Shown one piece after another: positions 45,115-55,238 of a stretch of 64,000 nucleotides of DNA. The notes beneath the pieces are model-generated. The model searched no databases, was not told the DNA's origin, and was given only the letters and a program-made list of their open reading frames with translations. Positions within the stretch are counted from its first letter, which is position 1; every line of letters starts with the position of its first letter. This DNA comes from Anammoximicrobium sp964486845 (lineage in GTDB: Bacteria > Planctomycetota > Planctomycetia > Pirellulales > Pirellulaceae), in NCBI GenBank assembly GCA_964486845.1, contig CAZAQY010000010.1, positions 8,783-72,782 of the forward strand, given 5' to 3'. Both the position numbers and the translations under genes were made by a program.

Positions 45115-46668
45115 TCAGCCTTCGCCCAGCACGGCCAGCGCCACGCGGTCTTCCAGGTTGGGGCGGAAGACGGTCAGTAACGTCAGGGGCAGGTACCAGC
45201 CGATGTACAGCCCGCCTCCGTAGCCGTGCCAGAACTGCGTGGCGACCATGACGGCCGCGGAGCAACTGAGCAGGGTGCCGAGGTTTTTCTGCGGAGGCCA
45301 CAGCGCCAACGTGCCGCTCAGCGCTACGAAAGCGGCCAGTACCGGAATCCGATACACGGGGTTCCAGCCCAGCCCCCAGATGCCCTGCAAGCCTTCCATC
45401 TGCGGTGGCCACAGCCCAAACATCTGCTGCAGGTTCTGCCAGTAGGAGGCGTGCGGAATCAACGCCAACCCGATGGCCATCGCCATCAGCGTGGCCGACA
45501 CGCCGATCGCGAACCGCATCAGCCCTCGTCGCCAATAGAAACTGACCCACAAGGGCAGCAGAAACAGCGGGTAATAGACCAAGCCGGTCGCTACGCCCAG
45601 CAGCATCCCGGAAGTCAGCGGGCGGCGGTAACAGAGGATCGCCCAGACCAGCAGCGCTGCCGGGATCACGTGGTCGATGTAGCCCGTCATCTGGGCCGTG
45701 TAGGGCAGCATCAGGTACAACGCGGCCACGCCGGCGCCGGTCTTCGTGTTGCCGAAATGCCAGTAGCCGATGGCCACGATGCCCAGCACCACCGCCAAAT
45801 GGCACAGCACGGCGATCACCTTGGCCGCGATCGCATAGGTGCGCTGCTGAGGACTGACCGTGACCCCCTCCGGGACCAGCGGCATCGTGGGGATGCTGGG
45901 AACCAGGTTCAGCAGCGCATAACCTGGCCCCCGGCGCGCGACATCTTCGGCCCCGGTTCCGTTTTCCTGCGCCACCAGCGACTCCGGCCCGGTGGGTATC
46001 TCCGTCGGCCGGGCCTGGAACCTCTGGCTGGCCCAGACGTTGGCCATCAGAAACACGAACAGCGAAATCCCGATAAAAATCAGACCTCCGGTCGTCAGGT
46101 TGGGCTCCAGCAACGGCCTGCGAACCATGGTGGGATCCAGCAGCAGGCGGACCAGCCAAACCGCAGCGACGGCGTACAGCCAGAGGAACCCCAGACGCTC
46201 GATGCGAACGCTCGACGCCAGTGCGTCTGGCGACGCTGGCGAGCCCCCCGGCGCTGGCGGCTCTCTGGCGTCCTCCTCGGAAGGCACGGCCGAACGAGCG
46301 GCCCGTTCGGCCAGCGTCGGCGGTGATTCTTCCGGCATGGCACCCGCGGGCGAGGACTGCGGCTCGGAGAGCGGCATCAGCGCTTCGGACTCGGCCGAAG
46401 CCGGGTCAGCTCCCGTCGCCGGTTCCTCCCCGTCGGCCTCCCCATGATCTGCCTCCCAGGCCGCCACACGCCTGGCGCCGGCCCGCATCTCGCTGCCGTA
46501 CTGGGCGATCAGCAGTCCCGGGGCCAACAGTATCAACAGGATCAGGTCCAGATTGCGCACGCTCCAAAAGCGGCCGAACTTGAAGTACAGCCCGATCATC
46601 AAGAGCGACGAGAGGTAGACCCAGGTTGTGGGGTCCACCTTCTGGTAGTGAAATAGGATCTCGCTCAT
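45115..46668 (-). CDS. Multi-pass membrane protein, possibly GT-C glycosyltransferase-like
   Basis: The 517-residue protein has about ten hydrophobic segments, with a long acidic Ala/Glu/Pro-rich loop near residues 70-150. Segments such as LTSGMLLGVATGLVYYPLFL followed by LPLWVSFYWRRG recall GT87/DUF2029 polyprenol-dependent mannosyltransferases, but I see no full signature. An Asp in GYIDHVIPAALLVW could be catalytic. The ATG at 46668 starts before a conserved-looking SEILFHYQKVDPTTWVYLSS. Function remains uncertain. Confidence 0.7.
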   Translation of the reverse strand: MSEILFHYQKVDPTTWVYLSSLLMIGLYFKFGRFWSVRNLDLILLILLAPGLLIAQYGSEMRAGARRVAAWEADHGEADGEEPATGADPASAESEALMPLSEPQSSPAGAMPEESPPTLAERAARSAVPSEEDAREPPAPGGSPASPDALASSVRIERLGFLWLYAVAAVWLVRLLLDPTMVRRPLLEPNLTTGGLIFIGISLFVFLMANVWASQRFQARPTEIPTGPESLVAQENGTGAEDVARRGPGYALLNLVPSIPTMPLVPEGVTVSPQQRTYAIAAKVIAVLCHLAVVLGIVAIGYWHFGNTKTGAGVAALYLMLPYTAQMTGYIDHVIPAALLVWAILCYRRPLTSGMLLGVATGLVYYPLFLLPLWVSFYWRRGLMRFAIGVSATLMAMAIGLALIPHASYWQNLQQMFGLWPPQMEGLQGIWGLGWNPVYRIPVLAAFVALSGTLALWPPQKNLGTLLSCSAAVMVATQFWHGYGGGLYIGWYLPLTLLTVFRPNLEDRVALAVLGEG

Positions 46669-46908
46669 GCGCGGAGTACGCTCGCCCCTCTTTCGGGAAC
46701 TATTCACGGCATTTTCACAAACTATCAAGATACGCCTGTTCCGCGGAATTGCAAGCACCCTTGGGCCTGGCCTGCCCACCGCTCGCCTGCGCGGCGGGAA
46801 TCTGGTACATTGCACCGCCTGTATCTGGCCGCCTTCGGTTGCGTTGCGACGCGGCCCCTGTGACGGCCTGAGAGCCACCGAAACCGAAGCGGAAAGCGAG
46901 ACCCTATC

Positions 46909-49047
46909 ATGGCTTTGGACGCCTACCACTCCTGCTTGGGCGGGATGCCGAAGAAGATCAAGCACTGCCCCTGCGCGAAGGATTTGTTGGGAGACCTGAA
47001 CAAGATCCTCGAAGCCCTCAAGGGCGGGCAACGGGCGGGAGCCATGAGCCTGCTGAATCGGCAACTGGAGTTGAAGGGAAGCCGCGCTTGCTTGCTGGCC
47101 CTCAAGGGGATGACCCAGTTGCAAATGCAGGACCTGGAGGGCGTTGCCAAGACGGCCCAGGAATTCTTGCAGGCCCATCCCGACAATCCCGTCGCTTGCG
47201 CGCTGTCCGCAATCGCGGCCGCGGCGGGGGCCGATCGCGACCTCGCGGTAGCCAGGCTGCAGCGGGCCCTGGCGGACCCGGCCGAGGAGATCCACGAAAT
47301 CGTCTACGAAGCCATCGGCGCCGTCGCGCACCTGTTGATCCAAACGGGCGACGTGATTGCCGCTCGCGCGCACCTGGCCCGCATGGTGGACATGCTGCCG
47401 GAGGGCGACTCCGGTCCTCGCCAGTTGCTCGTGCGGCTGGACGGCTCGCCCAGCGTGCCGCTGTTGCTCAAGCAAGACTGGGACCTGAGCCCACCGCCGG
47501 CCGAGGCACTCTGGCGGGACGCTTGCCAGGCGGCGTTGGAGGTTGCCGAGCGAGGCGCGTGGTCCGAGGCGCTGCAGCGGTTTCAAGCCCTGGCCGAGGA
47601 ACTGCCCAACGAGCCCCGGGTGTGGCGGAACATCGCGGTGCTGGCCGGCAATCTCGCCCAGACGGCGGCGGCCGCCGACGCCTGGCGCCGTTACGCGGCC
47701 CTCGCCGGCGAAGACGCGGATGACGCGGTCGAAGCGGAAGCGCTGGCCCAACTGCTGTCGGCCGCCCAGCACCCCGTGTTGCCGGAGGTCACGCAGACCT
47801 ACGCCGTCCTCGACACCGACCGCGTGCTGGAACGGCTGTTGTCCGAAAAGCACGTCGACCGCATCTCCGGCGACCTGTCGTCGCTGGGCAGCGACGAATC
47901 GCCGCCGCCCAAGGCCGCCTTCTGGCTGTTGGACCGGGCCCTGCCCCGCAGTGGCGAAGGCCTGACCTTCGACCAGGTGCCTGCGATCCTGGGCGAAATG
48001 TACTTGTTCGGACGCGAGACCGACCGCGAGGCCCGCCTGGAATTCGTCACGACCAAGACGCCGGACATCGAAGCCAAGATGGAAAGTGTGCGCCAGCTGC
48101 TGGCGGAGTTCGGCGGCGAACTCCGCAAGGAAGAGCAGGTCGGCGAAGTGTCCGCCTCGTCCGCCGCCCTGACGTGGCGGTGGCGAGTCCCCAACGACGT
48201 CACCGCCGCCCAACGCAACGCGCTGATCGAGCAGAAACGCCGCGACATCCATTTGAACGTCTGGCCGGACACGCCGCTGCCTGAACTGGACGGAAAGCGC
48301 CCGGCGGAGGTCGCAGCCGATCCGCTGTACCGCGTCCGCCTGCTGGCCGCGATCCTGCTGCTCGAACTGGCGGCGGAGCAAGGCAACATGGAATTCGACT
48401 TCAACGAACTTCGCGCCAAGCTCGGTTTGCCGTTGCGGCAGGATCTCGACCCGGCCGTCCTGGAAGACCGCCGGGTGACGCTGCCCCGCATCCATCTGAT
48501 GCCCGCCGAGAAACTGAGCGACGACCAATTGACCAGCGTCTACATGCTGGCCATGCTGTACCGCGCGACACGCGCGGTGCGGCGGATGGCCACGGAAATT
48601 CTCCGGCGGCCCAGCTTGAAGACGGGACTGAACCAGGCCGAGATCTGCCATTCGCTGTATGCCTTCGCCCGCAACGCCGACGACGCCCTGGAGTGGATCC
48701 ACCGGGCTCAGAAGGAGGCGATCGAGGCCAAGCAGTCTCCCGCCAGGTATCTGCTGCAGGAACTCGAGCTGCGCCGCCTCCGCGGCGAGCCCCAAGAGTG
48801 CCAACAGATCATGCTGCGGCTGCAGACGCGGCACGGCCGAGAGCCTGGCGTGGCCCAAGCTCTGTACGCCTGGTTGACGCAGATCGGGGCGATCTCGCCG
48901 GACGGCAGACCGGCGGCCCCCCCCGAGGCGGCGGGCGGGGAAACTGCGGCCGCGCCGGCGAGCGGAGGCATCTGGACCCCCGACCAGCCAACCCCGCCCT
49001 CCGCAGGACCATCCAAACCCAGTATCTGGGTGCCCGGAATGGAGTGA
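46909..49047 (+). CDS. TPR-like helical protein with Cys-rich start (SEC-C-like)
   Basis: The 712-residue protein begins with CLGGMPKKIKHCPCAKDLL, close to the SEC-C zinc-binding motif. The rest is helical with TPR-like units such as ALLALKGMTQLQMQDLEGVA-type patterns and EALQRFQALAEELPNEPRVW. The C-terminal tail is Pro/Ala/Gly-rich and ends SIWVPGME. It is probably a scaffold. ribD starts 14 nt after its stop, so the two are likely cotranscribed. Confidence 0.75.
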   Translation: MALDAYHSCLGGMPKKIKHCPCAKDLLGDLNKILEALKGGQRAGAMSLLNRQLELKGSRACLLALKGMTQLQMQDLEGVAKTAQEFLQAHPDNPVACALSAIAAAAGADRDLAVARLQRALADPAEEIHEIVYEAIGAVAHLLIQTGDVIAARAHLARMVDMLPEGDSGPRQLLVRLDGSPSVPLLLKQDWDLSPPPAEALWRDACQAALEVAERGAWSEALQRFQALAEELPNEPRVWRNIAVLAGNLAQTAAAADAWRRYAALAGEDADDAVEAEALAQLLSAAQHPVLPEVTQTYAVLDTDRVLERLLSEKHVDRISGDLSSLGSDESPPPKAAFWLLDRALPRSGEGLTFDQVPAILGEMYLFGRETDREARLEFVTTKTPDIEAKMESVRQLLAEFGGELRKEEQVGEVSASSAALTWRWRVPNDVTAAQRNALIEQKRRDIHLNVWPDTPLPELDGKRPAEVAADPLYRVRLLAAILLLELAAEQGNMEFDFNELRAKLGLPLRQDLDPAVLEDRRVTLPRIHLMPAEKLSDDQLTSVYMLAMLYRATRAVRRMATEILRRPSLKTGLNQAEICHSLYAFARNADDALEWIHRAQKEAIEAKQSPARYLLQELELRRLRGEPQECQQIMLRLQTRHGREPGVAQALYAWLTQIGAISPDGRPAAPPEAAGGETAAAPASGGIWTPDQPTPPSAGPSKPSIWVPGME

Positions 49048-49061
49048 AATTCGAGGCCGCC

Positions 49062-50174
49062 ATGCCTACCGTCGATTGGGATCGTCGCTGGATGGCCCGC
49101 GCCGTGGAACTGGCGGTCCGCGGCCAGGGAGCCGTCGAGCCGAATCCGCTGGTCGGCTGCGTGATCGCTCAGGGCGAGCGGATCGTCGGCGAAGGCTGGC
49201 ATACGCGGTTCGGTGGTCCCCACGCCGAAATCGAAGCCCTCGCCGCAGCCGGACCGGCCGCCGCGGGGGCGACGTTGTATGTGACGCTCGAACCGTGCTG
49301 TCACCACGGCAAGACGCCGCCCTGCACCCAGGCCCTGATCCGGTCCGCGGTGCGCCGCGTCGTGGTGGCGCAGGCCGACCCGTTTCCCGAAGCGGCCGGA
49401 CGCGGCATCGCGGAACTGCGGCAAGCGGGCATCCAGGTGGATCTGGGGCTGTTGGCACAGGAAGCGCAACAATTGAACGCCCCGTACCTGAAGCTGATTC
49501 GCTGCGGGCGGCCGTGGGTGCTGGCCAAGTGGGCGATGACGCTGGACGGCAAGCTCGCGACCCGGACCGGCAGCAGCCGGTGGATCTCCGGCTCGGCCTC
49601 TCGCCGTCGCGTCCATCAGTTGCGCGGCCGCGTCGACGCGATTCTGGTCGGACGGCGGACGGCGGAACTGGATGATCCGCTGCTGACAGCGCGGCCGCCC
49701 GGTCCGCGCGTCGCCGTCCGGATTGTCATGGACAGCCAGGCGCGCCTCGCGCCGGACAGCCAACTCGTGCGGACCGCTCGCGACGTTCCCGTGCTCCTCG
49801 CCGTAGGGCCTGCCGCGACCGCCGCCGATTGCCGTCGTCTGAGCGACGCCGGCTGTGAAATCTGGACGGGCGCGGCGGACGATGCGTCACAGCGATTGCT
49901 GCGGCTGTTGGACGAACTCGGCCGGCGGCGGATGACCAACGTTCTGGTCGAAGGCGGCGGCCGGCTGTTGGGCAGCCTGTTCGATGCCGGTGAACTGGAC
50001 GAAGTCCACGTGTTTATCGCCCCCAAGCTCGCGGGCGGCACCGATGCGGTGTCACCCGTGGGCGGCCTGGGCGTGGAACAGATGTCGCAAGCCCGCTGGC
50101 TGCAGGCGCCCATCGTCGAACGCCTGGACGAGGATATCTACGTGTACGGCCCCATCCAGCCTCCTGCTCCATGA
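49062..50174 (+). CDS. ribD: Bifunctional riboflavin deaminase/reductase
   Basis: The 370-residue enzyme carries out the deaminase and reductase steps of riboflavin synthesis. The N-terminal deaminase has the zinc motif HAEIEAL (His54) and PCCHHGKTPPC. The C-terminal reductase has KWAMTLDGKLATRTGSSRWI, GRRTAELDDPLLTAR and the EGGGRLLGSLF segment. Length is normal. The ATG at 49062 lies 14 nt after the TPR gene and precedes the family start DWDRRWMARAVEL. No other rib genes are here. Confidence 0.94.
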   Translation: MPTVDWDRRWMARAVELAVRGQGAVEPNPLVGCVIAQGERIVGEGWHTRFGGPHAEIEALAAAGPAAAGATLYVTLEPCCHHGKTPPCTQALIRSAVRRVVVAQADPFPEAAGRGIAELRQAGIQVDLGLLAQEAQQLNAPYLKLIRCGRPWVLAKWAMTLDGKLATRTGSSRWISGSASRRRVHQLRGRVDAILVGRRTAELDDPLLTARPPGPRVAVRIVMDSQARLAPDSQLVRTARDVPVLLAVGPAATAADCRRLSDAGCEIWTGAADDASQRLLRLLDELGRRRMTNVLVEGGGRLLGSLFDAGELDEVHVFIAPKLAGGTDAVSPVGGLGVEQMSQARWLQAPIVERLDEDIYVYGPIQPPAP

Positions 50175-50189
50175 AAAGGAATGAAGTTC

Positions 50190-50660
50190 ATGACGGCCCT
50201 CTGGTGGACTGTCGGCAGCCTGTTGATCGTCGGCGTTTCGATCGTCGCGTTGCTGGCGCTGCGGTCGCGTCGCGCACGCTCCGCGTATCGGTTGGAGCGG
50301 GCCCGCCGGTTGTTCCACCTGCGGCGCGAGGTGCTGGAACTGCGATTCCTGAATTGCGCCTCGCGGCTGGGCAAACCGCGCGGCCTGGCATGGGAAGACT
50401 GCCGGTTCGAAGACGAAGCCGTGTTTGCCACGGACCCCGGCACGGGGCAACTGCGAGCCTTCGTCGGCGTCGCGGTTCTGTTTCGAGCGATCGAGGAAGG
50501 TGGCATGGAGGACAACCCTAACGCCGATGTGCCCCGCGCCGCCACCGCCGTGTTCCTGTTCGACGGCCGCCAGTGGACCACGGAAGGCCGCGCGGTCTTC
50601 AACCTCAGCCCGCTGGAAACCATCGAGCGGTTTCAGCAAGGCCTGGCGGGCGTCGATTGA
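50190..50660 (+). CDS. Membrane-anchored small protein of unknown function
   Basis: The 156-residue protein has one N-terminal helix (ALWWTVGSLLIVGVSIVALLAL), a basic helix and a beta-rich C-terminus (VAVLFRAIEEGG and TAVFLFDGRQWTTEGRAVFN). The ATG at 50190 is preferred because AAAAGGA lies 9 nt upstream; an ATG at 50181 would be too close. It follows ribD by 15 nt, in a likely operon. I recognise no family. Confidence 0.68.
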   Translation: MTALWWTVGSLLIVGVSIVALLALRSRRARSAYRLERARRLFHLRREVLELRFLNCASRLGKPRGLAWEDCRFEDEAVFATDPGTGQLRAFVGVAVLFRAIEEGGMEDNPNADVPRAATAVFLFDGRQWTTEGRAVFNLSPLETIERFQQGLAGVD

Positions 50661-50752
50661 CCTCAAGTTCTTGACCGGCAACAACTTGTTGCTAAGATTC
50701 AGGAGGTCCTCCTGCGGCTCGCTTGGAGTTGCGAAAGCGGAACGCTTCACCT

Positions 50753-52893
50753 ATGGCCCGCCTGCAAAAAACGCTGACCGACTACCTGGTGATCGCCATC
50801 AGTCCGGCGCTGATCATGACGCTGGTCGGGAGTCTCGTCTATTTCTTGGTTGCCGTGTTCTACCACGGCGGCTATCAGGGACGCATGGAGTACATTTTCT
50901 CCCTCTTCGTATTTGCCGCGGTGCTGATCGCCCGCATCTCGATCGAGGAGGGGCGGGAATACTCGATGATGTACGCGGTCCCGCTGGCGCTGGCCATGCT
51001 GTTGGTCCTCGGCAGATTCACGTCTTCCTCGACGCTGCTGAACATCATCATGCTCGGCATCGTCTGGTGGTGCGCCGACAAGTTGACGTGGGACTGTACG
51101 GTGATCGACGAGCAGGAGGATGCGTCCGGCGAGGGCTTGTTGCAGACGGTGGGCCTGGAGGGTTCGAAGGATTCGACGGCAGCCGGCCCGTCCACGACCA
51201 CACACGACCTGGAGGCGACGACCTCTCGACAGCCGCCGCCCGCGCCGAAAACCTGGTGGCAACGCTTTGTCGAATACCGCAAACGACCGCACGCTCCGGG
51301 CGTGTGGGTGATCTACTTCTCGCTGGCCGCACTGCCCTTGTTCGGGATCGGCCAACGGTTCATCCCGGCTTCCGAGGTGGAGGCTCGCCGCTACGTCTTC
51401 AAGCTGCTGTGCGTCTACACCGCCAGCGGCTTGGGCCTGTTGATGACGACCAGCTTTCTGGGGCTGCGGCGGTACTTGCGCCAGCGGCGACTCGAAATGC
51501 CGCTGGAAATGGCGGGGGTGTGGCTGAGCGTGGGCAGCGTGATGATCGTGGCGCTGATGTTCGTCTGCTGGCTCCTGCCGCGGCCCAGCCCGGAGTACTC
51601 CATTACCCAAGTGCCCATCCGAATCAGCTCGCCCAGCAACCAGGAGGCGTCTCGTTTCGGGTGGGGCAAGGAAGGAGCGAAGGATCCGCGCCGTCAGGCT
51701 CCGGCGAGTGCGCCCGCCCAGCAGGACCGGGAAGGCCGTCCGGGCGGGCANNNNNNNNNNNNNNNNNNNNNNNNNNNNNNNNNNNNNNNNNNNNNNNNNN
51801 NNNNNNNNNNNNNNNNNNNNNNNNNNNNNNNNNNNNNNNNNNNNNNNNNNAGGCTCCGGCGAGTGCGCCCGCCCAGCAGGACCGGGAAGGCCGTCCGGGC
51901 GGGCAATCGGGCGGTGGGCAATCGGCTGGCGAGGGGAAGTCCGGCGAGGGAAAGTCCGGTGAGGGAAAGTTCGACAAGCAGTCATCGGGTTCGCAAGGAG
52001 GCGGCAAACAGCCACCTGGCGGCCAAGGCGAGGGAAAGGAAAAAGGCCAGCGGACGGCGGACGGCCCGAAGCAGGGGCAAGCTGAATCGGGGCAACCGTC
52101 GTCTCTCTCGAAGAGCGGCCGACAAGATGGTCAGTCCGGTCAGAACGGCAAGAGCCCGACCGGCTCGGATTCGCGTTCGCAGGACCAACCGCCGAATTCG
52201 CCCGGCGACGGCGCCGGTTCACCGTCTTCGTCCGAGCAGAAGCCCACGGATTCGCCCAGCGACGCCGGCTCGCCAGAGTCCGCCGCCAAGGACAACCCCT
52301 TCGAGTCGGAAGTCAGTCCCAGCGAAGCCCCTTCCGCGCCTTCCTCCTGGCTGCCCAAGCCGTCCAAGATCTTTAACAGCCTGTTGGGATTGATTCCCTT
52401 CGGGCTCAAGTGGCTGTACAACCTGATCTTCATCGCGATCGCGGGTTATTTGATTTGGCGGAACCGCGAGCGGATGCTGGAGGCGTTGCGGAACTTCTGG
52501 GATGCGATTCGGGAGTTCTGGGACCGCTGGTTCGGTGTCCGCCGGGCAGAACCGGCAGGCGAAGAAGCGGCCGCTCTGGCCGTTGCGCCGCCGCGGCCGT
52601 TCGCGGATTTCGCCGACCCGTTCGCCACGGGCGACGCCCTGCGCTGGCCGCCGCGCGACCTGGTGGCGTACAGCTTTCAGGCGTTGGAGGCCTGGGGCTG
52701 CGAGCGCGGTCAGGAGCAGACGCCGCACGAGTTCGCGGGTTCCCTGGCCGCTTGCGAAGCGATGGTGGGTCGCGAGGCGGGCAACCTGGCGGATCTGTAC
52801 TGCTGTGCGGCCTACTCCAGCGGCGGCCTCCCCCGCGATCGCATCGGCCGCCTGCAGCAATTGTGGCAAGTCATGCGGACGCGGCCACCGTAG
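50753..52893 (+). CDS. DUF4129-like multi-domain membrane protein (split by false gap)
   Basis: The frame before the gap encodes about 333 residues with several membrane helices (LVIAISPALIMTLVGSLVYF and others). The frame after the gap is shifted, but becomes continuous when the 100 N and one copy of the 55-bp repeat are removed (155 nt). The merged gene has 661 codons plus stop. After a Gly/Ser/Gln-rich linker comes another helix (WLYNLIFIAIAGYLIWR) and a helical C-terminus with RDLVAYSFQALEAWGCERGQ and QTPHEFAGSL, the DUF4129 pattern. DUF4129 proteins often accompany transglutaminases; none is adjacent here. The start is the ATG at 50753. Confidence 0.8.
51696..51905. repeat. Identical 55-bp contig ends flanking a 100-N gap
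   Basis: The 55 bases at 51696-51750 recur exactly at 51851-51905. This is a typical unmerged assembly overlap, so the N run at 51751-51850 probably represents no missing DNA. Confidence 0.9.
51751..51850. other. Assembly gap (100 N), probably artefactual
   Basis: The run lies between two identical 55-base ends. Removing it with one end restores a single reading frame. Confidence 0.95.
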
Positions 52894-53029
52894 GCCGCTC
52901 GCTCCGCGGGCGGAATCGCATCGCGGAGCGACGCGTCAACGATGTCCGTTCTCCCCGACGTAAGAACGCCGCCCCCAGGCGGCACTCCTGCCGCCCGCAA
53001 TCAGTCCATTCTGGAACTTATTGCGAGCC

Positions 53030-53992
53030 TCACGTGACTTTGCCTCGCAGACGCCGACGAATCTCCGTCGCTCTTGGCCGGCGTGTTGGGGGTGCAATCG
53101 AGGATCGTGACCGGACGAGGCTAACCCATTCTTGGACGAGTGCTGGCAGACGATCCATCACCTCGCGGCCGAAAAGCACCTCATCGACATGCCCCATATG
53201 AAGCATGTCAATGATTCTGCACAGGTACGATCGGCCGCAGCCCCACCACGTGAAATGATCGTCCACCATGAGGTAATGCCGTACATGAATGCCCTGCTCA
53301 CGCAATTCCTGGAGTTCCATTCCGTCGAGTAAGGACTCGTAAACGCCATCGGCGACGCGGCTGCCAAAGGTCTTGGTATTGTAGTACTCTTTGATCTCCC
53401 AGACGGCGACCGGATTGACTGGGCTCGGAAACGCTCCATCGACGCGTCGTGCTAGCGTGCGGAACGGCTGGTTATTCTTCGTTACGCTGATCAGTTCGCG
53501 TGGATCATAGTCGCACGGCAACCCCTGCGAGTTGGACTCGATAAGCATGTTGATGATGCCGGTGAAGAAGGCAGGCCCCCTCTTCTTGCCCTTCTGTTTG
53601 TTCATGGGCAATGGGCATTTTGGATAAAGCCTGCTACGGAGCTGCTGGAACAGCGTCTGTGCCTTCTGCTTGTCCATAAGCTGACGCTCGACGAATTCGT
53701 TCAGCACGCGAGCGCGGTAGGCGAAGTAATCGGCGAGAAGGCTCCCGAGGCTCGTGGCGTCGTGGGTTCGCGCCCGCAAGACGTGTGACGTGCCGAGGCC
53801 CACTCCCTTTAAGGCAGACGCGATTTCCGGCAGTGTCGGAACTCGGATCAGCCCCTCCTTCCCTGACCGACGATGTTCGCCGGCGGTTTTTTTTGATTTC
53901 CGTCGATCGACATATCCCACGTGCTGGCTTATTAGGCGGACATTAGCCCAGAACTCCTTTCCCAAATCGACGAATCTCTCATTGGGCTTCAT
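53030..53992 (-). CDS. Putative Type II restriction endonuclease (PD-(D/E)xK candidate)
   Basis: The 320-residue protein has a likely nuclease core around VAVWEIKEYYNTKTFG, with Glu199-x-Lys201 as the ExK half of the metal site, and SRVADGVYESLLDGMELQEL after it. A preceding Asp could complete the site. The gene overlaps the upstream HTH gene by ATGA, a sign of translational coupling, and is next to a DNA adenine methylase. Together they form a restriction-modification cassette. I infer the nuclease role from context and motif; the recognition site is unknown. Confidence 0.75.
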   Translation of the reverse strand: MKPNERFVDLGKEFWANVRLISQHVGYVDRRKSKKTAGEHRRSGKEGLIRVPTLPEIASALKGVGLGTSHVLRARTHDATSLGSLLADYFAYRARVLNEFVERQLMDKQKAQTLFQQLRSRLYPKCPLPMNKQKGKKRGPAFFTGIINMLIESNSQGLPCDYDPRELISVTKNNQPFRTLARRVDGAFPSPVNPVAVWEIKEYYNTKTFGSRVADGVYESLLDGMELQELREQGIHVRHYLMVDDHFTWWGCGRSYLCRIIDMLHMGHVDEVLFGREVMDRLPALVQEWVSLVRSRSSIAPPTRRPRATEIRRRLRGKVT

Positions 53993-54231
53993 CCCAGAGA
54001 CTCCTCAAAACGCTGCACAAGGTCAATCAAAGGGATGCCCACCGCTTGACAGATCTGACGAAGCTCCAACAGATCCAGTCGCCGCTCGCCCCGTTCGTAA
54101 TTGCTGACAAAGGACTGTGGCTTGCCCAAGAGCTGTGCTAGATCTTCTTGTCGGAGGCCTGCCCCGCGCCGAATCTGCCGCAGGAGCCGCTGGAGCGTGG
54201 TCTGTTCGGGGCTGTGAATGCTCTTTTCCAT
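53989..54231 (-). CDS. XRE-family HTH regulator (controller-protein-like)
   Basis: The 80-residue protein is a single Cro/CI helix-turn-helix domain (LRQIRRGAGLRQEDLAQLLG followed by SFVSNYERGERRLDLLEL). Its stop overlaps the endonuclease start (ATGA). In Type II systems such controller proteins delay nuclease expression until methylation is established, acting on operators between divergent genes. The methylase is divergent, with a 128-bp AT-rich spacer in between. Confidence 0.85.
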   Translation of the reverse strand: MEKSIHSPEQTTLQRLLRQIRRGAGLRQEDLAQLLGKPQSFVSNYERGERRLDLLELRQICQAVGIPLIDLVQRFEESLG

Positions 54232-54359
54232 GACCGTATTTGGCGTTCAATGACACGATATTCAAAAACTGCATATTGCCGATTGGTGGCCTTTCGATAA
54301 GATGCTAGGTGGACTAAACTCGACGTGTTTGTCGGGCTCTGTTTGGAAAGGATATTGAG
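54232..54359. promoter_or_regulatory. Divergent control region of the R-M cassette
   Basis: The 128-bp spacer is AT-richer than the surroundings and separates the HTH/nuclease genes from the methylase. AAGGA precedes the methylase ATG. It should contain both promoters and the controller operator, but I could not identify clear inverted repeats. Confidence 0.4.
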
Positions 54360-55238
54360 ATGCAGCTCCTCCTGTTCGGGCAGGACGAATGTCGCCGCGT
54401 TCTCCCGTTCAAGCCGCAACTTCTCAAGTGGATCGGGAACAAACAACGTTCTGCCCACGAGATTGTTTCGTACTTCCCGCAGAGACTCGGTACGTATTTC
54501 GAGCCGTTCCTTGGTGGCGGCGGCGTCTTGGGAACACTGGCTCCTGCCAAGGCGGTCGGTTCGGATGTGTTCAGGCCCCTGATGGAGATTTGGCAGACAC
54601 TGCGTGACGCCCCGGAAACATTGAAACGTTGGTACGCCGAAAGATGGCACGCCCTGGTGAGCGGAGTAAAAGTGGAGGAGTACGAGCGGATCAAGGCAGC
54701 GTACAACGCCAACCCCAACGGAGCCGACTTGCTTTTCCTCTGTCGGTCATGCTATGGCGGCGTCGTGCGTTTTCGCCAAGCTGACGGATTCATGTCCACG
54801 CCTTGCGGCGTCCACAAGCCGATTCCACCTGAAGCGTTCTCGCACAGGGTGGACGTGTGGGGCAGGCGTACGCGGGGAACGCGATTCCTGCTAATGGATT
54901 ACCGCGAATCCTTCGCGATGGCCAAGCGAGGCGACCTCGTTTATTGTGACCCCCCCTACGCCCACAGCCAGAGCATTCTGTATGGGGCACAGGCATTCGT
55001 GTTGGAAGAACTCTTTGATGCGATCGCCCGATGCAAGGCGCGTGGCGTCTACGTCGCGCTAAGCATCGACGGAACGAAGAAATCGGGTAACCTGGTTTGT
55101 GACATTCCGATTCCGGAAGGTCTCTTCGAGCGAGAAGTGTTGGTGAATTGCGGACGTTCCATGTTAAAAAGGTTCCAGATGGGTGGACGCTCACTCGAAC
55201 GAGAGGTCGTGGCTGATCGGCTATTACTCACATACTGA
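54360..55238 (+). CDS. DNA adenine methylase (D12 class, Dam-like)
   Basis: The 292-residue enzyme transfers a methyl group to adenine N6 in DNA. It has the D12-class order: an N-terminal FKPQLLKWIGNKQRSAHEIV (like the KWaGgK motif), S-adenosylmethionine motif FEPFLGGGGVLG, and the catalytic DPPY (Asp197-Tyr200) in YCDPPYAHSQ. The divergent HTH and nuclease genes imply it protects the host DNA in a restriction-modification system. The ATG at 54360 has AAGGA upstream. Confidence 0.92.
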   Translation: MQLLLFGQDECRRVLPFKPQLLKWIGNKQRSAHEIVSYFPQRLGTYFEPFLGGGGVLGTLAPAKAVGSDVFRPLMEIWQTLRDAPETLKRWYAERWHALVSGVKVEEYERIKAAYNANPNGADLLFLCRSCYGGVVRFRQADGFMSTPCGVHKPIPPEAFSHRVDVWGRRTRGTRFLLMDYRESFAMAKRGDLVYCDPPYAHSQSILYGAQAFVLEELFDAIARCKARGVYVALSIDGTKKSGNLVCDIPIPEGLFEREVLVNCGRSMLKRFQMGGRSLEREVVADRLLLTY

